Shown piece by piece: positions 11,935 through 23,599 of a stretch of DNA of 64,000 nucleotides (the stretch's first letter is position 1; each line of letters opens with the position of its first letter). Under the pieces are notes generated by a model. That model was not told where the DNA came from and did not search any database. It saw only the letters and a program-made list of their open reading frames with translations. Position numbers and translations under genes: made by a program. The DNA comes from Sipunculus nudus (Eukaryota > Annelida > Sipuncula > Golfingiida > Sipunculidae), in the NCBI GenBank assembly GCA_026874595.1, contig CM049309.1:30199033-30263032 (forward strand), read 5' to 3'.

Positions 11935-12190
11935 GTCACACCATAGTTTGTGAGGTTGTTACCTCTACCCGGAGGGTAATCGTTCATTCCCGTTCGTATG
12001 TGTGTGTGTGTGTGTTTGTTCACAGCATAACTCACGCAATCATAACGGAATCTCATGAAATTTTCAGGGCATTTCGGGAAGGGTCAATGAAGAATCGATT
12101 AGATGTTGGTGTTGATCCGACACATGATCCTTATCCAGGAATATTATTATAGAATATTCACAAACGCACAGCCATTTATGCGCAATATGG
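11935..12190 (+). repeat. probable dispersed repeat with (GT)n and conserved phrases
   Basis: The segment holds, in order, GAGGTTGTTACC, a (GT)n run with TTTGTTCACAGCATAAC, the phrase GGAATCTCATGAAATTTTCA, then GGGTCAATGAAGAATCGATT and GTTGGTGTTGATCCG. I recognise this arrangement as typical of a repeat type widespread in animal genomes, in which a GT/TTTG-rich stretch precedes a block ending in a 'GGTGxxGATCC' phrase. The family name is not certain, and only one copy was noticed in this window. Confidence 0.4.
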
Positions 12191-12984
12191 ACCGAATAAG
12201 TGAATGGCGAGATTTATATTAGTTAGAGTGCAGGTTTTACATTTTTACAAGTATTCAAATTAGTATTATATGGACTGTAAATTAACTCACAAAATGAAAC
12301 TAGAACACATTTAAAGGGACGGACTGCACTGGAGATGATGTAGTGATTAGAACAAGAGCTAGCTCTCCATTACTGAAGACGAATTATCAGCGGCGTTTTC
12401 ACTATCATATTTTAGCTGTAAGTACCTGATGATAGTGCAGAAGATGATGGAGGTATTTCTGTATAGTTTTATTTTGACTGTTACTTAAAATGGACCGATC
12501 GTAGTGCACGATACCAGTCCAAGACAAACATGCTTAGCACAGGTTGTGCCAATTAATTAATTAATTATTGATAAATTGGAGTTTATGTATGAAACTTAGT
12601 ACTCAGAATGAACCAATAGCATAAAAATTCGCAATTGTCAGCAATATATCTTTAAAAAATGGTTGGACCGTTTTTTTCTTATTCTGCCTGCCAACAGAGA
12701 GTTAATGATGAACATAAGGTATATTAAATAAGTCTGATAATAACATGCGAAATATATGGTTGGACAACTAAAAGCGTCTTGGAAATGTTTCTGTCAGTCT
12801 CTGGAGTAGGCCGACTAACGTCAAAATATGAAAAAAAATAGTTTTATATGAAAGGCAAAGTCATCAAATATTGAAATGTTGGTCTGGACCAGTCATAAGG
12901 ACAATCAAAAGCCGTGAGCGACATTTCTGAAGACCTGATGGACGCCATTTTCCATGCTGACAATTTTACATGTGAAACTGGGCT

Positions 12985-13430
12985 AATTATTTACTTAATA
13001 TTGAAAAGTGTAAACTTGGCACATTTTCTGCGTAATCCTGAACAAGTGTTAACTAGGCACATTTTTTACGTAATACTGAACAAGTGTTAACTGGGCACAT
13101 TATTTACATGATACTGAACAAATGTAAACTAGGCACATTATTTACATTATATTGAACAAGTGTAAACTAGGAACATTTTTTACTTAATACTGAACAAGTG
13201 TAGACTAGGCACATTATTAACGTAATACTGAACTAGTGTAAACTAGGCACATGATTTATGTAATACTGAACATGTGTAAACTAGGCACATTATTAACGTA
13301 ATACTGAACTAGTGTAAACTAGGCACATGATTTATGTAATACTGAACAAGTGTAAACTAGGCACATTATTAACGTAAAACTGAACAAGTGTAAACTAGGC
13401 ACATTATTAATGTAAAACTGAACACGTAAA
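12985..13430 (+). repeat. 38-bp tandem repeat, about 11 units
   Basis: The unit is about 38 bp with landmarks AACAAGTGTAAACTAGGCAC, ATTATTTACG and TAATACTG. Several units differ by single bases. The last units have lost part of the sequence. Confidence 0.85.
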
Positions 13431-13802
13431 TCTGAAACACGAGCAACAATGTCACTTTCGTGGTTCTCAAAATTATGCCTTTGCTCTATAACTTGCAAAA
13501 TAAAGGTCATCGTAGAATCGGGTGTTCAAAAATATGACTCGCATAATTTTTAGGTCGCTGTTTCCTTATTTCACCAAGTCCTGTCTGCATGTAGAGGATG
13601 TAGAAACAGGTCTCCTTACCGCGCCCTTCTACGGTTGTACCGTGATGTCTTTCTACCATGGCAAACCGTGGTGCTGCCGTGATAGAAAATAAAATGCAGG
13701 CACGTTCTCCACACGGTGTTTCAAGTTTGTACTGCTATTATAAGGCATTAGTAGCAACAGCTGTATGAAACGGTTTGCCGATAGCAGGGCCTTACGCTGG
13801 CA

Positions 13803-13803
<1 letters not shown>

Positions 13804-13872
<69 letters not shown>
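13804..13872. repeat. (AT)n microsatellite
   Basis: About 34 uninterrupted AT units. Any IYIYIY-type reading frame here is an artefact. Confidence 0.95.
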
Positions 13873-15175
13873 AGATAAAAAAGAACAAAGCCCCCTGATT
13901 GGGGAAAATATGGAAGGGGGACACATCTCCCACACTGTGGGAAAATTATAAAATATTTAGTCAAAATGAAGAATTGTGGGGCACTTTCCTTGGTAGATAT
14001 GATGATTTGCCACTTCTAAATGCCTGGAACTACCTTAAATGCCCCCTGCATGTATCCCTGAATTCTTACAATAGTCACGTTAATATACACACTTTTACAC
14101 TATCCTGAATATCTTGAGCACTGTATACTGAATGAATTCCTATTGTGTCTGTTGGTTTTCAACAGTGTTGATATCAACTTGATAGACCTTGGCGATTATA
14201 TTACCTGATCATTTTGTTAAGAAAATAATAAAAATCTTTTAATGGATCAAACAAAAATCATATTTTTACACTGATTTAGCCTTAAATTAAAGCATATTCT
14301 CAGTTGTTTCTACAATTTACGAAGGAGAAAGCATTTTACTTTTTACCTGAAATTCCTGGGGGGAGGGGGGGGGGGGCAGCGGTGCGTGTGGCCCTGGATA
14401 ATATGTGTGTACGGCATAAATAACCTAATAATTATACCTACCTACGTTTTTTTTGCATTTGTTTTCTTTCATGGATCCCGGGAGATGCTTATACGTAAAT
14501 AGTTAAGGGATGTGGTTTGCAAATAGTCAGATTATGGAGTCAGACTCCCAGTGTGTGAATAGACATACACATTACCTGATTGGAAGCACGTACTTCTCAC
14601 CTATTGCGATGCCTACGCCCTGTTGTGGAGTAGTACGCTGAAACAAGATACCATAGGGTTAATATGATCGGTCCTTGCATATCAGGATTAAGCCACACAT
14701 AAGCGAATCTATGTGCGTGTGTATGTGCGTTCGACTGTTATTCTTGTTACGGCGTAAGAGATGTCCTGATGTGACGTACAATTCCTCTATAGCGGCGTAT
14801 GGCTAACATGGAGTTAAAATGAAATTCTAGCGTACGTACGATCGTCTGTGCTAATTATTAAAAGTCCCAGAGTGTTAAGCCTCCAGAGGGCATATATTTA
14901 TTGTTTGCAAAGCAATAGCAACAAATATAACCGGCATGTTTTTACAATAACGTTCTTAAAAAGTACAAGATCACTCGTCCTGATAAGTTCTTTACTTCCA
15001 GTTTGAAAAGAAATTAGCATGGTAGTCTTGAAGATGAGTATATTATATGAAAGAGCCTCATTTACATGCCAATTAGATGAAAGTTTTTTATATGTGCAGG
15101 ACCAAAATCCGCCTCAACAAGGTACATGCTACAACCAACAAGTTTAAACAGGAGGTTGATTAAAGAAACTCTTAC
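13873..15175. other. no gene seen
   Basis: No supported exon. A G-run lies at 14358-14376. Nothing else distinctive was noticed. Confidence 0.45.
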
Positions 15176-15226
15176 CTCCCAGAAATGTTCTAAACGTCCA
15201 GCCCTGGCCGATCTGTGGGTGATTCG
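15176..15226 (-). other. candidate small leader exon of the GPCR gene
   Basis: On the minus strand, a strong acceptor (TCTCTTCTGCCGTCAG|CGAA) is followed 51 nt later by a strong donor (GGGAG|GTAAGAG). The 51 nt are open in the frame that would run into the exon at 10167-10299, but there is no ATG. It could be a 5' untranslated exon or part of a longer N-terminus, or a chance pairing of splice signals. Only transcript data could decide. Confidence 0.3.
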
Positions 15227-16474
15227 CTGACGGCAGAAGAGACGGTAATGATAATAAATGGATGCATAAATACCTACAGGTACCTGGTCTGCAGCCACTC
15301 ATCATTGGCCACTTGTTTTCATTTTATTACAATAACCGTTATGATTATTATGTGTGAGTGTCATGTCATGTTTTATACTTCTTACATCCCGTTTACACAT
15401 CAAATATGTTTCATGCATGACGTGTACTCGTCAATAACAGCGTTCATCGCCTTATATGGAACAATCACAGAGAGCGAGAGGGGAGTATCGATTATTAGCT
15501 TTTCCACGACAAGAAAAGATAGTCTTCTTACTTTCTATTTGAACAATGCCTAAAGTACTCACCCATGGAAAAACGTGTATTACCTGTATATTATTAGCTT
15601 AATTTTCATAATGCCTAAAAAAATAGGGGCGATATGAACGGAAGGTTACTTACCTTAAAACAACTTGAATGATTCTAGAAGTCTGTATAAGTCTTACAGA
15701 TCATACCAGTAACAGATACAGGTAAATACAGTCCTACCAGCGTACATCATGGAGTAACGATATCCCCTTTTCAGCCGTCGTAACGTTTATTAAGGGTTTC
15801 AAACCAATTACTTATGCAGCCCAGAACAACTACCCCGTTTTCCGTCGTCTTGGTTGGACCCCTCATTTACCAAAATCCTCCATCATACCTGATCAGTTAA
15901 TATTAGGTAGAGGTTACTGGTCGAGACAATGAAGTCTCTATGGCAATGTAATATATATACTTTAGTATGGTTGGTCCTGTTTCAGTAACGTTTATTTTAA
16001 AATTTGAATATGTTGTTCAATGGCAACAGAATTTATAGCTGTTTATGCACATATAATTATATAAGAATCTTTATAAAATTTATCAAGACATGTCACAACG
16101 TTTTAGCCAACATAAATAGATAGTGGCTATATAATTAAAGTCGCTCTCGTGTTTTTTAATGTCACAACTAAGTCACATCTAAACTCTTATGGCTGATAAT
16201 AAACGTTAAAGTCACTGGATAGCGAATCTCAACGATCATTGTTATAAATGGAACAATTTTATACAAACGAATCACGAATCTTACTTTAAAAGGTATTCGT
16301 CGCTATGGAAATGAAGAATGGTAAAAACATGCCAAGAAGTTTCTTCAGATGTAAACCGTCATGCGCAGTCGCAACACCCAACATTGCTTAAGATTCTGTT
16401 AAAAGATTTTCATCATAACAGGAATATCTGCAGGAACTCTACAACCTGAACAGTATATATATATATATACATAT
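15227..16474. other. no gene seen
   Basis: AT-rich unique-looking sequence ending in a short (AT)n tract (16453-16474), into which the retroelement at 16475 is placed. Confidence 0.5.
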
Positions 16475-17187
16475 TGTTGCGAATGAGGACCACTCTCGAC
16501 ATGGATTGGTGCCCCTTGGATCTGCCCCTGTGGTCTGGACCTCTGGACGACCCCTGTCGTTATCGTCGTCGTTGTTTATGCCAAGCAACCAGGGGTTTCC
16601 TTGCCCTTTGTCCTGTATTATCGACGACAACAGAAGAAAACGCGCGGGCAATGGAACATAACTGATTTAGTGACTCGTACTGCCCTATAAAAAGGACAAC
16701 CACTCGAATTGCTCCGAGGGCTGATTGCTATTTCTTCACGATATCCTTGCTGTTGCCACCTCCCAACAGCATAGCATGAACTTGTGGACACTTTAGCGGT
16801 ACCCGTCGGCGGACATGCCATGAAATTTTTTTATAATTTTTTCTTATGAGTGAACCACCATAGATTTCTGTCAAACGCTGAACCGGACTGATGTGAACTA
16901 CCAGGAACATTTTGTTTGCCACCTTGAACTGGACTGGACCTCGCGTTAGCGCTAAAGATAAGTATTTACAGTTACAGGGCATTCCAGAGACTCTATTTAG
17001 CTTTAATTATGTTTTAATCCAATAACTCTGTTATTGTAGATATTGTATATAATGCCAATATTATGATTCATAGAGCTCCTTTATAGCACATATAACGTCT
17101 TATTTATACCTGTGAGGAGACGTGTCTGAACTTTTGTTTTACTGTCCGTAGAGTCAGATTTGCGGCCTGAATGTTAACTGTTACGCA
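16475..17187 (+). repeat. left LTR of the Ty3/gypsy-type element
   Basis: The LTR begins TG and ends CA (...CTGTTACGCA). It contains a TATA box, TATAAAAAGG at 16686, in the expected place for a U3/R promoter. Its last 110 bp (17078-17187) match 22953-23061 at the other end of the element with scattered substitutions, including GTGTTACTGTCCG/GTTTTACTGTCCG and AGATTTGCGGC. The exact right boundary is uncertain by a few bases because the two copies differ there. Confidence 0.7.
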
Positions 17188-17889
17188 GAGCGTGAAACCG
17201 TTAGCAGTGCCCAGTAACGTGGTGACTAAAGGTGATAGACAAAACCCTGTCATAAAGAGCTTTCATCCCTTCGTGTCAAACAGTTTTGTTCAATGAGAGG
17301 GAAACCATTATAGAAATCCGCGAATTAAAATCCTAAGGGATGCCGGGGCAACGCCGAGCCTCATGGTGAGATCCGTTTTGCCCTAAGTTTCTTAAGAGAG
17401 CTATACGGGAACTTTGGTCCTAGTACAAGGCGTAAATTTGGAATATTTAAGAAGTTCTGTTGCATAGAATGAAACTAAGAGTCGGACTTAGTCTGAAATA
17501 GTAACAGTAGAAGTTTGTCCGAATTTGCCAATAGAGGGCATTTCACTCTTCCTTGGAAACGACTTAGCAGGGGAAAACTGACCCCAGAATGACAAAATTG
17601 CCGAGCACTAGTAGGGACACAATACCTGCTCCAGCAGAAATTTCCGGGCGTATTTCCAGGCTGTGTATTGACTCGAGCTATGAGTATAAAGGTGAGTTTA
17701 AAACCAGTGTTCTGTACTTGACCAATCGAAATTTTTATGGTGCATTCAAATAATGACGTCGGCGGCGTAAAGCCAAATTCGCGATTAAAAGTAAAATCGC
17801 CCATAGATAATACACGTGACTCTAAAACAGAGGACACAACGAGTCAAAATGACTCTACTAAAGTAGTCCCGGGTAACTGAACCTTAAAT

Positions 17890-20640
17890 ACAAATGACCT
17901 CCTGGATAAACCAAGGAGTACAAATGGCGAGAAACCGCCCGATCAAAATGATCAAAAGCAGCGAGAGTAAGATGGGAATGTGGTACCTAGTATATATACT
18001 CATGATTGGATTAAAATGCAAAAGAAAGATCCTTAAATTGCCTAACTTGGAGAACACGCGCTCTTTAAAGATGAAGCTGATAAAGTACCCATCTGTTTTA
18101 CTCTACAAAACGGTGTGTTGGTCAGAAAACACAGACCGCCCACTATTCTGACAAACAAAACCTTGAAATCAATTTACCAGATGTGATCCAACCAGAATAC
18201 CGAACATAAATTTTAAAACTTGCGCATAAATACTCTATGGCTGGGCATCTTTGCGTCAGAAAAAAAACTTAAATTCTACCAAATTTTTATTGCCCTAAAC
18301 TGAAACGCTATGTAGCGAAATTCTGTAAAATATGTCACGTGTGCCAGATGATTGGTAAACCATATCACCACATTGACCCTGCTCCACACTACTAAACAAG
18401 CTACACATGACGCCTTTTAGTCCATACTCTAGATTTTGTTGGACCCCTTTGGTAAACAAAACATGGCAATTAATATATTTTAACTATAATGAGTGCTGCA
18501 ACTAGATTTGCAGAGGCCATTCCACTCAGGATAATTTCAGCCAAGAAAATTTGCCTTGCCTAAAACCATTCAAACTGACCAAGGTACGGTTTTCAAGTCA
18601 AATATATATGGTCAGGTAAAGGGAGAATTTGGTGTCACACATTATAAATCCAGTGCCTACCATTCCGAAAGTCACGGAGCTCTAGAATGGTTCTATCAAA
18701 CCTTAAAGAATATTATCAGAGCCTATTATCTAGATACTGGGTGTCAAGGAAAAGATCCAGCCACACCCAGACCATATCCGGACCATATCAGAAAATGGGA
18801 GTGATCTGATCGTACTTAGGATTATAAAAAGGGGACTACATGAACTAAACAAGCATTACCCGTCCTCTCATATCAGCATGGGTATTGCAGCAAAGGAAAA
18901 AGCCAAACTAATACTTAATGCTAGTATATTCATACTGTACAAAAAAACTTAAAACAGAATAATAGAGATCTCCCGCACGGCTAATGTCCCATAGCATAAA
19001 AAAAACAGTTCAGTAATAATGGAACCCTCAACAGGTTTAGGATGAACAACACCTGAAACAAAGAAAGATGATACCTTAATATTCACAAAAGTATCAGACA
19101 TGTTTAGCCATTAGAATATTGCCAGTTTTTTTCTCCCCAGAAAGATATTAAAGAAATTACAGCCCAATACACGCAAACCTACTATCTTACTGTTCTCTAC
19201 GGTCTGTACGTTTAACATTGAGAAACACATGACGAAAACCCCCTCCAAAAATAAGGGTGACATATGAGGGAAAGTCTACTGGATTACTGGGCCTATACCA
19301 TATATAGTCAACAACCAATACGTTAGAACACTAACCATTTTTTAAAAATATACATAAGAAATATAAGAAAGGAGGCTGCATTTTATCAGGTTTTGCTGAA
19401 TTCGTTTTGCACTTACCAGGTTTACCACTGGCCCTGTGTTGTACGGTACCCTCTATCCTGCCCTCCAGTGGACTACACAGGATCCGCCCCTCGGGGTTGC
19501 CGGTGAACTGCTGATAGTCAAACCCCTCTTGGCATGTTCGTCCCCAGGAAAACCAAGCAGCAAGAACCAGACACTTGTGGATGCCGGCAAATCGGTCTCG
19601 TATAAGAACTTCTAAATATATTAATGAATAGTCCATGGTTTATATGAAATTTCCGTGCATATTGTACATGGTGTTTTAGAAATAAAACTCAGGTCAGATC
19701 GACAGTAATCCCCTGCATCAAATTAATTAGCCATCAGGCCTATACTTGAAATATCCATTCTGCGATGCAGGTATCAAGTGCGTTCCTCCCCGGAGAGCCT
19801 CTTGCCAACTGATTTCCAGCAGTGGCCAGGGTGCCTTGGCAGTACCTCCCCCCCCCCTTAAAAAACCCCCAGCAAAACCTGAATCAAAACAAAAAGGCTT
19901 TACAAGACCAATATAGGTGATACAGCTGACTGAACATGCAGGGGATCCAAATGTTGAATAGACCCACTCATACTAAAATAACTGTGCAAAGGAAAGCCCA
20001 GTGCTAAGCTGTATGAATCCTATCAAGTACGAATGAACCAGACATACTGGTGCAAGAATAAAATATTACGTGCATTCCCATGTATTAACATTGCAATTTG
20101 CAGAAAGAAACTTGTGTCATAAACCTTTATAATTTCATCTTATAAAATAAACATGGTGACACTGGGAATCAGTGGAATGAGGGTTTACCCTTTTTGTTAT
20201 TTGCAGTCAGAGAGGCTGAACAAGAGAGCTTAGGGTTTAGCCCCTTTGAATAAGTATTTGGACACTGTTTAAGAATCCCCCTGGCGGTATTGAAAGACAT
20301 TTGGTTGGAACCGAATGGCCAGAGCAGTCTGTTGAAATACGTTCAAGACGTTACAGATAACCTGAAAAGAGCGAATGACATTGCTCAAGAACATCCCAAA
20401 ACAAAATGAAAGTATTGTATTACAAAAAGACCACAAAAAAGAGTTCCAACCAGGTTATAAGGTTTTAGCTTTATTTCCAATTCCAATTTCGCAATTTCAG
20501 GCCAAATATTCTGGTCCGTATAAAGTGGTAGAAAAGAAATCTGATCTGAACTATACCATTCATACTCCTGATCGTAGGAAGTCACAACAACTCTGTCATA
20601 AAAATATGTTGAAAGAATGCCATGAAAGATCATTGGAGGC
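17890..20640 (+). pseudogene. integrase and GPY/F domain of the LTR element, broken
   Basis: A pre-integrase segment starts near 17980. The zinc-binding motif shows HKYSMAGH (18225-18248) and CKICHVC (from 18324). The core shows the first catalytic Asp in LDFVGP (18432), the second in TDQG (18577) and the Glu in GALE (18685), which gives the D-X35-E spacing. The core is then cut by a 1420-bp insertion (18742-20161), resumes at about 20170 with an ESLGFSPFE segment followed by a stop, and continues to the GPY motif (20513-20521) and a basic tail near 20640. Several stops and frameshifts lie on both sides of the insertion, so this is a dead copy. In an intact element the enzyme would insert the cDNA into the host genome. 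Confidence 0.8.
18742..20161. mobile_element. 1420-bp LTR-like insertion in the integrase, 5-bp target duplication
   Basis: The insertion starts TGTCAAGG and ends GGTGACA (TGTCA...TGACA). It is flanked on both sides by the direct repeat CTGGG (18737-18741 and 20162-20166). Either side of it the integrase reading resumes at the expected point. TG...CA termini and a 5-bp duplication fit a solo LTR or a small non-autonomous LTR element. It holds a C-run near 19850 and a 101-codon minus-strand frame (19636-19331) containing a GTAAGT donor-like site, which is not recognised. No second LTR or pol domain is visible inside. Confidence 0.6.
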
Positions 20641-20781
20641 ATCACCCCCTAGTGCTCCTCAGGCAACTCTTTTCTTAAAAGAATATGCAGAGAATACAGA
20701 AGATGCTTTCATGAACAAAACAACATCCTACAAAATTGAATAACTCAGATGGTTTGCAACTTTGCATAATTTGGATAAAAA

Positions 20782-22950
20782 TTGTCAACTTTGGATTCCG
20801 ATCAACTATCCGAGTTACAGGAAATCATTCTAAGTTGTGCCTCTCTGTTTCCTGATGTGTCTAGCAAAGCAAACGTACTACAACATGACGTAGAAGGAGG
20901 AGATGCTTCCCCCATTAAACAGGTACCACATAGTGCTAGTCCTAAAAATTACAAACCATCAATAAAGAAATTCAGTAATTCATTGATAAGATTGGTTCGG
21001 CCACATACATGAGCAAGTTTGAATTGTTAAAAGGGTATTGGCTAGTGCCTCTTACCAAACGGGTGTCACCAGAGGTCTGTGACCTAGTTATTGTATTGCA
21101 TGTTTAAGTAGGGAGTATAACCAGATGAGTGTTTTTTTATTCATTGTACATTATTATAGAAAATCACGGTTAGATGTTAGCGTGGGAGCCTGGGTTAGAG
21201 AGCACATGTGCCTCGTTTAATGTTAATTTCAGGACAGTTTAAATCGACGATCTCTATAATAACGATGTTAATTGTAGACTTCAAAGGGCGAACACCTGCT
21301 TAGATTGCTTTATTTGATCTCTTGAGGCATGTCCTTCTTAATATTCATGGAATTATTGACTGTCGGCATAATATAGTGTGATGATTGGCCAGGTGACGGT
21401 CGGGACTTATGACATGAGGAAACACATATAAGCCGTGATTGCGAAGAAACTCACTACAATTGCTTGATAAGCGCGCCAATTTGGGTGTAGTCTAACGATT
21501 GTCTGCAGTTTAAGAGACAAGTCTGCGTTCATCAGCTGAGAGATGATGTCTATAAGCGTAAACAGTCAGTGTCTGAGGAAGGCCACGTTGATACCTCTGT
21601 AACAAACTTCAGAGCGGATATCGCAGTTGCCGACGGACATGTAATTCGGCGATTTATATCTGTTGTGAGCGCTTCCAGTAACAGGCCAAGGACATTATTT
21701 ACACGCGAATCTTTAGAGGTAATGACTATTGTTGTGTGGAGACATATTCAGTTACCTAGTGCTTGATGATTCATGGAAACATCAGCTGTGAAAAACATTG
21801 ATTCTAAGTTCAGATAGAATACGCTGTGCGCCAATCAGTAGAGGCTGTGAAATGTAGGGCAAAAGAGTACTCCAACGAGGAACTGTTGGTGGTTGGAGCC
21901 CTGTGTAGATACAAGTGAACTGATAGTGCCGTGTTCACAGTGAGAACAAACTGTGAAATGAGCAGCTCAACATTCCGATGTCACGTGTGCGCGATGGTCA
22001 TGTGATCAGGAGCAGTGTAAACAGAGGACTCCCTTGTGTATATACCAGTGAACATAACGGATTTGGTGATTTTTTATTCATATTGGACGCAGGTGACCTT
22101 CGGTGTTTATATGTATCGAGCGCATCTCTACAAAATTGTAAGTGTATTCTTTTTAAATATATTGATTTGTTTTGTTAAATCATTCATCTTTTGTAGTGTA
22201 TGTATGTATGAGTTTCAACCGGTTTGGTTTATCAATTAAAAGAACCCGGTCATTCATACCTTTATGGGTGTGGCAACGGGATAAACAAATCTACTTTTAT
22301 AACGCCGAATGAATTGAACCAGTACAAAGTGATGAAAAACGCACCCTCAAGCTTCATTAGGTTAATGAATTGTGTATTATCTGGATAAGAAAAGTGCAGT
22401 TGTTATATTGATGATGTTATTGTGTACAACCAAACATGGGAGGAACATAAACAAAACCTGTTAGACCTATTTTTAAAAATCGGAAAAGGCAAAATTAGCT
22501 ATTATATAGCTAAAGGTGACGTTTGTCGTGCTACAGTGACTTAAATGGAGCACCAGGTAGGCCAAGGTTGTGTTTAACCTATAACCAACATAGTGACAGC
22601 TATAGTAGAGATCCCAGTTTCTACTAACCGAAAGGAACTGATGCGATTCTTAAGAATGTCTGGTTAATACAAAAACTTTTGCCAGAATTTTGCAGAGGTA
22701 GTACGTCCATTATCAGACTTACTGAAAAAGAATTAAGTATTTCACTGGAGTGAAAAATGTCAACAAGCTTTTGGAAGAGTCAAAGCCATACTGTCTTGCT
22801 GTCTCCAAATTTTGACAAACCCTTCTCACTTATGACAGATGCTAGTGATTCTAGTGTGGGCACTGTGCTTCTTCAAGAAGATAACGTTGACATAATTAAT
22901 CTAATTTGTTTCTTCTCAAAGAAATTCCTTACTAAGAACTTTACTACAAT
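20782..22950 (+). pseudogene. reverse transcriptase and RNase H of the LTR element, broken
   Basis: The RT lead-in (20790-21000) includes the segments ASLFPDVSSK and HDVEGGDASPIKQ, characteristic of the N-terminal edge of Ty3/gypsy RT. The frame then shifts. Just after an LTKR segment it is interrupted by a 1212-bp solo LTR (21064-22275), and it resumes with QYKVM, APSSFIRLMN and the catalytic YIDD (22404-22415). The connection domain continues to about 22740. RNase H starts at about 22750 with the catalytic Asp in MTDAS (22838) and is lost at about 22950, where the right LTR fragment begins. The PFG motif after QYKVM is deleted. Placement after integrase and GPY/F is the notable feature. Confidence 0.75.
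21064..22275. mobile_element. 1212-bp solo LTR inserted in reverse transcriptase
   Basis: It begins TGTCACCAG and ends GGGTGTGGCA, and is flanked by the exact 5-bp direct repeat ACGGG (21059-21063 and 22276-22280). The RT frame on the two sides belongs together. TG...CA ends with a 5-bp duplication is the signature of LTR-element integration, and the absence of pol sequence inside indicates a solo LTR left by recombination. A likely promoter zone is ACACATATAAGCCGTG near 21424-21439. The parent element was not found in the window. Confidence 0.75.
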
Positions 22951-22952
22951 AG

Positions 22953-23061
22953 CATCTTTATAGCATATATAACGTTTTATTTTTGCCTGTGGGATACGTG
23001 TCAGAGCTTTTGTGTTACTGTCCGTCGAGTTAGATTTGCGGCGTGAATGATGACCGTAACA
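22953..23061 (+). repeat. right LTR fragment of the Ty3/gypsy-type element
   Basis: It matches the last 110 bp of the left LTR (17078-17187). It directly abuts RNase H sequence, so the end of pol, the polypurine tract and most of the right LTR have been deleted. Followed by an (AT)n run to about 23124. Confidence 0.7.
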
Positions 23062-23084
23062 ATATATATATATTTATATATATA

Positions 23085-23124
<40 letters not shown>
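23062..23124. repeat. (AT)n microsatellite
   Basis: Interrupted AT repeat bordering the retroelement; probably the right half of the tract also seen at 16453-16474. Confidence 0.9.
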
Positions 23125-23127
<3 letters not shown>

Positions 23128-23599
23128 ACAGGCGTCATGAAGGTCATTGATAAAAATGGCGACGTTTTCATTTCTGTACAGCATGGGCTTAACTTCACCA
23201 TGCAGCATAATCTGTTTCGTGGTATTTGTTTCAGTAATCGGAGAAGACGTCTGAATTAGGATAGCCCTATTAAAAAGTCCCGAGTAACCTTTCTTTCTCC
23301 TCAACCAATATTTCTCAATTTAGCGCTATGATTGTCTGTACAACCCGGCATTCTTTTGAAGCAACTCATATTATTCGTTTATCGCAATTTGTTCCAGAAA
23401 AGATCACAATCATGTGAATGATGGCTGGTGATTAATCACGTCTGTAAGGTACGAAAAAAGTCAAAATTACAGGTTCGTATCAATTAGAGTCTGTGTGATT
23501 GAGAGGGGGCAATGAAGAAGTTAGGTAATGAACAGCTTGTCCTGGATAATGTCGCTAATTTGTGTTAATATTGCTTACACAGCTGACTTATATTCAGTC

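Larger units (their letters stand above)
16475..23061 (+). mobile_element. degenerate Ty3/gypsy-type LTR retrotransposon with integrase before reverse transcriptase
   Basis: The element starts with TGTTGCGAATGAGG after ...ACATAT and ends ...CCGTAACA before ATATAT, so it lies in an (AT)n tract and its target duplication cannot be told apart from the microsatellite. In order it holds a 713-bp left LTR, a leader or gag region with no clear frame, integrase (zinc-binding HHCC, then D,D35E), a GPY/F domain, the segment leading into RT, a YIDD catalytic motif, RNase H, and only the last 105-110 bp of the right LTR. All domains are on the plus strand and carry stops and frameshifts, so it cannot move on its own. 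Integrase upstream of RT is the order known from Gmr1-like Ty3/gypsy elements, and is the reverse of ordinary Ty3/gypsy order. Two later insertions split it. Confidence 0.8.

Noticed and set aside
13653-13964. Open frames made of IYIYIY repeats (also at 23047, 33057, 38027, 56277, 57438)
   Set aside because: They are translations of (AT)n microsatellites with no independent coding evidence.
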